NCBI GenBank assembly: GCA_030609785.1
Contig: JAUWTC010000004.1
Location: 1-17,775 of the forward strand
Length of the DNA stretch: 17,775 nucleotides
Direction: 5' to 3'
Source of the DNA: Holophagae bacterium
GTDB lineage: Bacteria > Acidobacteriota > Thermoanaerobaculia > Thermoanaerobaculales > Sulfomarinibacteraceae
In this document: in pieces, positions 14,188 to 17,775 of the stretch
Layout: each line of letters begins with the position of its first letter
Position numbering within the stretch: the first letter of the stretch is position 1
Notes under the pieces: generated by a model
What the model saw: only the letters and a program-made list of their open reading frames with translations
Database searches by the model: none
Told to the model about the DNA's origin: nothing
Position numbers and translations under genes: made by a program

Positions 14188-14646
14188 ATGCCTGAACGCC
14201 AGCGAAAGGTCATGGCCACCAACCGGAAGGCCAGGCACGACTACCATCTTCTGGAGATGGTGGAGGCCGGCATCGAGCTGGTCGGAACGGAAGTCAAGGC
14301 CATTCGAGCCGGCAGGATCAACCTCAAGGAGGCCCATGTGGCCTTCAAGGGAGGCGAAGCGTTTCTGGTGGGCTGTCATATTAGCCCCTACGAACATTCC
14401 GGCTACTCCGGACACGACCCCCTGAGGCGCCGACGGCTCTTGTTGCAGAAGCGGGAGATTCTTCGCATGGCGTCCAAGGTTGTGGAAAAGGGGTTGACCG
14501 TCGTTCCGATCGAGGTCGTACTGGACGGGAACTGGATCAAGGTTCGCCTGGCCCTGGCCCGCGGCAAGCAGCTGCACGACAAGAGAGAGACCTTGAGGCA
14601 ACGGACACTGGACCGGGAGGCCGATCAGGCCATGAAGGAAAGCTAG
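14188..14646 (+). CDS. smpB: SsrA-binding protein SmpB
   Basis: SmpB binds tmRNA and brings it to stalled ribosomes for trans-translation. The 152-residue product has the expected length and motifs: ATNRKARHDYHLLEMVEAGIEL (10-31), GTEVKAIRAGRINLKEAHV, and the central HISPYEHSGYSGHDPLRRRRLLL. The basic C-terminal tail RGKQLHDKRETLRQR normally forms a helix in the mRNA channel. The ATG at 14188 follows the HD-GYP stop immediately; an in-frame ATG at 14212 (MATNRKAR) is an alternative. No tmRNA gene was recognised in the adjacent intergenic region. The identification is secure. Confidence 0.97.
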   Translation: MPERQRKVMATNRKARHDYHLLEMVEAGIELVGTEVKAIRAGRINLKEAHVAFKGGEAFLVGCHISPYEHSGYSGHDPLRRRRLLLQKREILRMASKVVEKGLTVVPIEVVLDGNWIKVRLALARGKQLHDKRETLRQRTLDREADQAMKES

Positions 14647-14729
14647 GAGCGTGCACCGTATTGGCCCGAGAGAAAAGCATAGAGGTTTTTGGGTTACTGT
14701 TGGGCCAATCCGGCCCCCCTCCTAGCTTT
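14639..14729 (+). terminator. Nested inverted repeat spanning the smpB stop codon
   Basis: AAAGCTAGGAG (14639-14649, containing the smpB TAG) is perfectly inverted at 14719-14729. Inside it, ATTGGCCC (14660-14667) is perfectly inverted at 14702-14709. Together they could fold the 3' end of the smpB transcript into a roughly 90-nt two-part stem. A short T-rich piece (TAGCTTT) follows the outer arm, but there is no real U-tract. It could be a terminator, RNA-stabilising structure or protein site; the type given is the nearest available. Confidence 0.4.
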
Positions 14730-14902
14730 GGATGCGCATGGCGCATCAAGGGTTTGAGGGATTTCAATGAGGACGTCCCACATCTCTGGTTGTGGCAGGG
14801 ACCATGAACTCTACGGGCCCTCAACCCGAACTCAGAATACAATCGGTTCCTTCTCGGTTGAATTCCGGGGGGCTTTGATGCATGGACTGACAGCGGACGA
14901 TC
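14647..14902 (+). other. Intergenic region between smpB and uvrA
   Basis: These 256 bp carry most of the nested inverted repeat (to 14729). A short perfect hairpin follows, GATGCGC/GCGCATC at 14731-14737 and 14741-14747 with an ATG loop. TACAAT at 14838-14843 (5 of 6 to the -10 consensus) is a possible uvrA promoter core without a clear -35 box. No tRNA, tmRNA or LexA-type palindrome was recognised. Confidence 0.5.
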
Positions 14903-14910
14903 ATGCGTGA
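14878..14910 (+). CDS. Possible 10-codon leader peptide overlapping the uvrA start
   Basis: ATG at 14878, preceded by a G-rich stretch (CCGGGGGGCTTTG), opens a frame reading [10 protein letters not shown]. Its TGA (14908-14910) lies just inside the beginning of uvrA, in a different frame. The uvrA ATG at 14903 itself has only a weak ribosome-binding site, so ribosomes finishing this frame could re-initiate on uvrA. It may be chance; only position and signal strength support it. Confidence 0.25.
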   Translation: MHGLTADDHA

Positions 14911-17710
14911 TGAGATCGTTATTCGGGGCGCGAGGGAACACAACCTCGCCAATATCGATGTGTCGATTCCCAGGAATCGACTGGTGGTCATCACCGGAGT
15001 GTCGGGGTCGGGTAAGAGTTCCTTGGCCTTCGACACGCTCTTTGCAGAAGGGCAGCGACGCTATGTCGAAAGCCTGTCGGCATACGCGCGGCAATTCTTG
15101 GATCAGATGGAGAAGCCCGACGTCGATTTGATCGAGGGACTCTCCCCCGCCATTTCGATCGAGCAGAAGACCACATCGAGGAACCCGCGATCCACCGTAG
15201 GCACCGTCACCGAGATTCACGACTATCTGAGGTTGTTGTGGGCCTCGATCGGGGTGGCCTACTGTCCTGAGCACCACACGCCGATCCAGTCTCAGACCGT
15301 TGATCAGATGGTCGACCGGATCCTCAGGCTCCCCAATGGAAGCCGGTTCCTGGTCCTGGCGCCCCTCGTCAGGGATCGCAAGGGAGAGCACCGCAAGCTG
15401 TTCGAGCAGATGGGGCGGGAGGGATTCGTTCGGGCACGGGTCGACGGTGAGGTCGTCGAAATCATCGACAGGCCCGAACTGGACAGAAAACGGAAGCATA
15501 CGATTGAGGTGGTCATCGACCGCCTCTCCGTCCGGGAGGGCGTCGAGAGCCGGTTGGCGGCATCCCTGGAGACCGCACTCAAGGTTGGTGAGGGGTTGGT
15601 TCGGATTGCCGTTGACGGTCAATCGGAGATCCAACTCTCTTCGCTTCTGGCCTGTCTGGAGTGTGGCTTTTCATTCTCGGAGATTTCGCCGCGTCTTTTT
15701 TCCTTCAACTCGCCGCAGGGTGCGTGCCAGGAGTGCTCGGGCCTGGGTTTTTTGAGGGAGATCGACCCCGAAAAGCTGGTGTTGGATCCCACCCGGTCCA
15801 TTGGCGCCGGGTGCCTGGCTACGGTGACCAACGGTGGCGCATCGTGGTTCGGACGGCTGTTGGGCCAACTGGGGGCGACCCTTGGGTTTGACCTGAGAAC
15901 GCCGTGGCGGGATCTTCCTGAAGCTGTTCGCCGCTTGATTCTCTTTGGGTCCGATGACGAGTTTGATTTCGTATGGGAGGGCAGAAAGGGCGCCTACCGC
16001 TTCCGAGATCGATTGGAAGGGTTGGTTCCCAGGATCGAGAGGCGGTATGGCGAGACGGCCTCGGAGGAAATTCGGCGAGAGCTCGAGCGCTATATGTCAT
16101 TTGCCACCTGTTCGGCGTGTAACGGCGCCCGCCTTAGGCCTGAGTCTCTGGCGGTCCTCGTCGACGGCGCCGGCATCTCGGAGGTGTCGGCCATGCCGAT
16201 TCACCGGGCGCGAGCCTGGTTTGCCGACATCAGCCTGTCCGAGCGAGACCAGCAGATCGTGACCAAGGTCTTGCGGGAGATCCGAGACCGCCTGATGTTC
16301 CTGGAGTCGGTCGGACTGGAATACCTGACCCTGGACCGAATGGCGGGCACGCTTTCCGGCGGCGAGAGTCAGAGGATTCGGCTGGCAACCCAGGTGGGGT
16401 CGAAGCTGATGGGGGTGCTGTACGTTCTGGACGAGCCCTCGATCGGCCTTCACCAGCGGGACAACCAGCGGCTCTTGAACACCCTTTTCGGCATGCGGGA
16501 TCTCGGCAACACCGTGGTCGTTGTCGAACATGACGAGGAGTCCATTCGTCAGGCGGACTGGGTGATCGACCTTGGGCCGGGTGCGGGCCGGCATGGTGGG
16601 AAAGTTGTGGCCCAGGGGCCGCTGGAGGCAATACTGAAAGCTCCGGAGAGTCTGACCGGCCGGTACTTGTCCGGCGTGGAGGCGATCCCTGTTCCTGCCC
16701 ACCGAAACCCGGGGATCGGCCGAGACCTGGTGGTTCGCGGCGCGCGCGAGCACAACCTCAAGAACATCGATGTCGCCTTTCCCCTGGGGTGCTTGATCTG
16801 CGTCACCGGTGTGTCCGGGTCGGGGAAATCGACGCTGGTCAACGAGATTCTTCATAAGGCGGTGTCACGTGAGGTCTATGGGACCCTGGCTCGGCCCGGG
16901 AAGCACGGCGCCGTCGATGGGGCTGAGAACCTGGACAAGGTCATCGCCATCGACCAGAGCCCGATCGGGCGTACGCCCCGATCCAATCCGGCGACCTATA
17001 CCAAGGTCTTCGACCCGATCCGCTCCCTGTTCGCCGGAACGACCGAGGCGCGAGCGCGGGGCTACAAACCCGGGCGTTTCAGCTTCAACGTCAAGGGCGG
17101 CCGGTGCGAGGCCTGCCAGGGTGCGGGTCAGGTCCGCATCGAGATGCACTTCCTGGCCGACGTCTTCGTCACCTGTGACGTCTGTGGGGGTTCACGCTAC
17201 AACCGGGAGACCCTGGAGGTCCGCTACAAGGGACTGACGATCGCGGAAGTGCTCGACCTGACCATCGACCAGGCCGGAGAAGTGTTCGCCCCGGTGCCCA
17301 AGGTCAAGCGTGTTCTGGACACCCTGACGGCTGTTGGATTGGGTTACATCCATCTGGGGCAGGCGGCGACGACCCTTTCGGGGGGCGAGGCCCAACGCGT
17401 CAAGCTGTCGAGAGAGTTGGCCAAGAGGGCAACCGGGACCACTCTCTATCTCCTGGATGAACCGACCACCGGCCTTCATTTCGACGATGTCCGGCGACTG
17501 CTCGGCGTTCTCCGGGCCCTGGTCGATCGTGGCAACACCGTCGTCGTCATCGAACACAACCTCGACGTCGTCAAGGTCGCCGACTGGATCATCGACCTGG
17601 GACCCGAAGGTGGCGATGGTGGAGGCGCCCTCGTTGCGGCCGGAACCCCCGAGCAGGTGGCAGCCTGTGAGAAGTCGTACACAGGGGTGTATCTGCGGGA
17701 GATGCTGTAG
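14903..17710 (+). CDS. uvrA: Excinuclease ABC subunit A
   Basis: UvrA is the damage-recognition ATPase of nucleotide excision repair and passes lesions to UvrB. The 935-residue protein is complete, with two ABC modules. Walker A motifs are GVSGSGKSS (32-40) and GVSGSGKST (636-644). Signatures are [12 protein letters not shown] (484-495) and [12 protein letters not shown] (825-836), with Walker [13 protein letters not shown] (509-520) and [12 protein letters not shown] (851-862). Three zinc modules are intact: Cys121/His124 with Cys403/Cys406, Cys251/Cys254/Cys275/Cys278, and Cys735/Cys738/Cys758/Cys761. The length is normal and no key residue is missing. The ATG at 14903 is chosen because [15 protein letters not shown] is the conserved beginning. 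It follows a 256-bp gap, so it probably has its own promoter, and a hairpin terminator sits at its stop. No SOS box was recognised. Confidence 0.98.
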   Translation: MRDEIVIRGAREHNLANIDVSIPRNRLVVITGVSGSGKSSLAFDTLFAEGQRRYVESLSAYARQFLDQMEKPDVDLIEGLSPAISIEQKTTSRNPRSTVGTVTEIHDYLRLLWASIGVAYCPEHHTPIQSQTVDQMVDRILRLPNGSRFLVLAPLVRDRKGEHRKLFEQMGREGFVRARVDGEVVEIIDRPELDRKRKHTIEVVIDRLSVREGVESRLAASLETALKVGEGLVRIAVDGQSEIQLSSLLACLECGFSFSEISPRLFSFNSPQGACQECSGLGFLREIDPEKLVLDPTRSIGAGCLATVTNGGASWFGRLLGQLGATLGFDLRTPWRDLPEAVRRLILFGSDDEFDFVWEGRKGAYRFRDRLEGLVPRIERRYGETASEEIRRELERYMSFATCSACNGARLRPESLAVLVDGAGISEVSAMPIHRARAWFADISLSERDQQIVTKVLREIRDRLMFLESVGLEYLTLDRMAGTLSGGESQRIRLATQVGSKLMGVLYVLDEPSIGLHQRDNQRLLNTLFGMRDLGNTVVVVEHDEESIRQADWVIDLGPGAGRHGGKVVAQGPLEAILKAPESLTGRYLSGVEAIPVPAHRNPGIGRDLVVRGAREHNLKNIDVAFPLGCLICVTGVSGSGKSTLVNEILHKAVSREVYGTLARPGKHGAVDGAENLDKVIAIDQSPIGRTPRSNPATYTKVFDPIRSLFAGTTEARARGYKPGRFSFNVKGGRCEACQGAGQVRIEMHFLADVFVTCDVCGGSRYNRETLEVRYKGLTIAEVLDLTIDQAGEVFAPVPKVKRVLDTLTAVGLGYIHLGQAATTLSGGEAQRVKLSRELAKRATGTTLYLLDEPTTGLHFDDVRRLLGVLRALVDRGNTVVVIEHNLDVVKVADWIIDLGPEGGDGGGALVAAGTPEQVAACEKSYTGVYLREML

Positions 17711-17733
17711 CAATTCGTCGAACGAATTGCTTT
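17710..17733 (+). terminator. Hairpin terminator after uvrA
   Basis: GCAATTCGT (17710-17718) and ACGAATTGC (17722-17730) form a perfect 9-bp stem with a CGA loop, followed by TTT. The stem begins on the last base of the uvrA stop codon. The U-tract is short, so termination may be partial. A second small GCCC-TTC-GGGC hairpin follows at about 17736-17746. Confidence 0.6.
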
Positions 17734-17775
17734 GGCCCTTCGGGCGGAGGGACAAAGAAATCAACGCAGAGACGC

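Noticed and set aside
14647..14902. A tmRNA (ssrA) gene beside smpB
   Set aside because: No tRNA-like ends, no GGTTCRA arm followed by an acceptor stem and no tag-peptide frame could be found. GGTTGAATTCCGG at 14857-14869 only superficially resembles a T-arm.

Overview
The window (roughly 60% G+C) is bacterial chromosome holding mostly housekeeping genes, densely packed, with many start/stop overlaps. The mix is a DUF4390 protein paired with an NtrY-type kinase, dprA next to trmFO, class-II-phosphodiesterase-like and HD-GYP proteins, and long Pro/Ser/Glu-rich TPR proteins. This fits a Gram-negative-type lineage such as Acidobacteriota, or one of the former Deltaproteobacteria. That placement is an inference from gene content; no rRNA or other phylogenetic marker was analysed.

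Left part, 1-4389. The end of pdxT (vitamin B6 synthesis) overlaps an unrecognised gene by one base. That gene meets a metallo-beta-lactamase-fold phosphodiesterase-like gene tail to tail. A divergent promoter region (about 1905-1975) separates the latter from a coupled dprA-trmFO pair (natural-transformation DNA handling; tRNA U54 methylation).

Middle non-coding interval, 4390-5275. This is the most unusual stretch. It holds a roughly 550-bp element made of 55-nt inverted repeats (about 80% identical), each flanked on its outer side by its own long hairpin. Next come a broken coding fragment and short AT-richer repeats. It lies between trmFO and xerC, which in many bacteria sit close together on the same strand (dprA-topA-trmFO-xerC-hslVU in Bacillus). 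Here xerC is inverted.

Minus-strand block, 12476-5276. Two transcription units are likely: DUF4390 lipid/secreted protein + NtrY-like sensor kinase, then (after 82 bp with a good promoter) TPR membrane protein + RDD-like membrane protein + ALG5/DPM1-like glycosyltransferase + xerC. The usual NtrX response regulator is not next to the kinase.

Right part, 12664-17710. A GAF/HD-GYP protein with several altered catalytic residues is followed without a gap by smpB. Then come a structured 256-bp intergenic stretch and a complete uvrA, which ends in a hairpin terminator. Three minus-strand genes have a -10-like hexamer 6-7 nt before the start codon, suggesting leaderless mRNAs.
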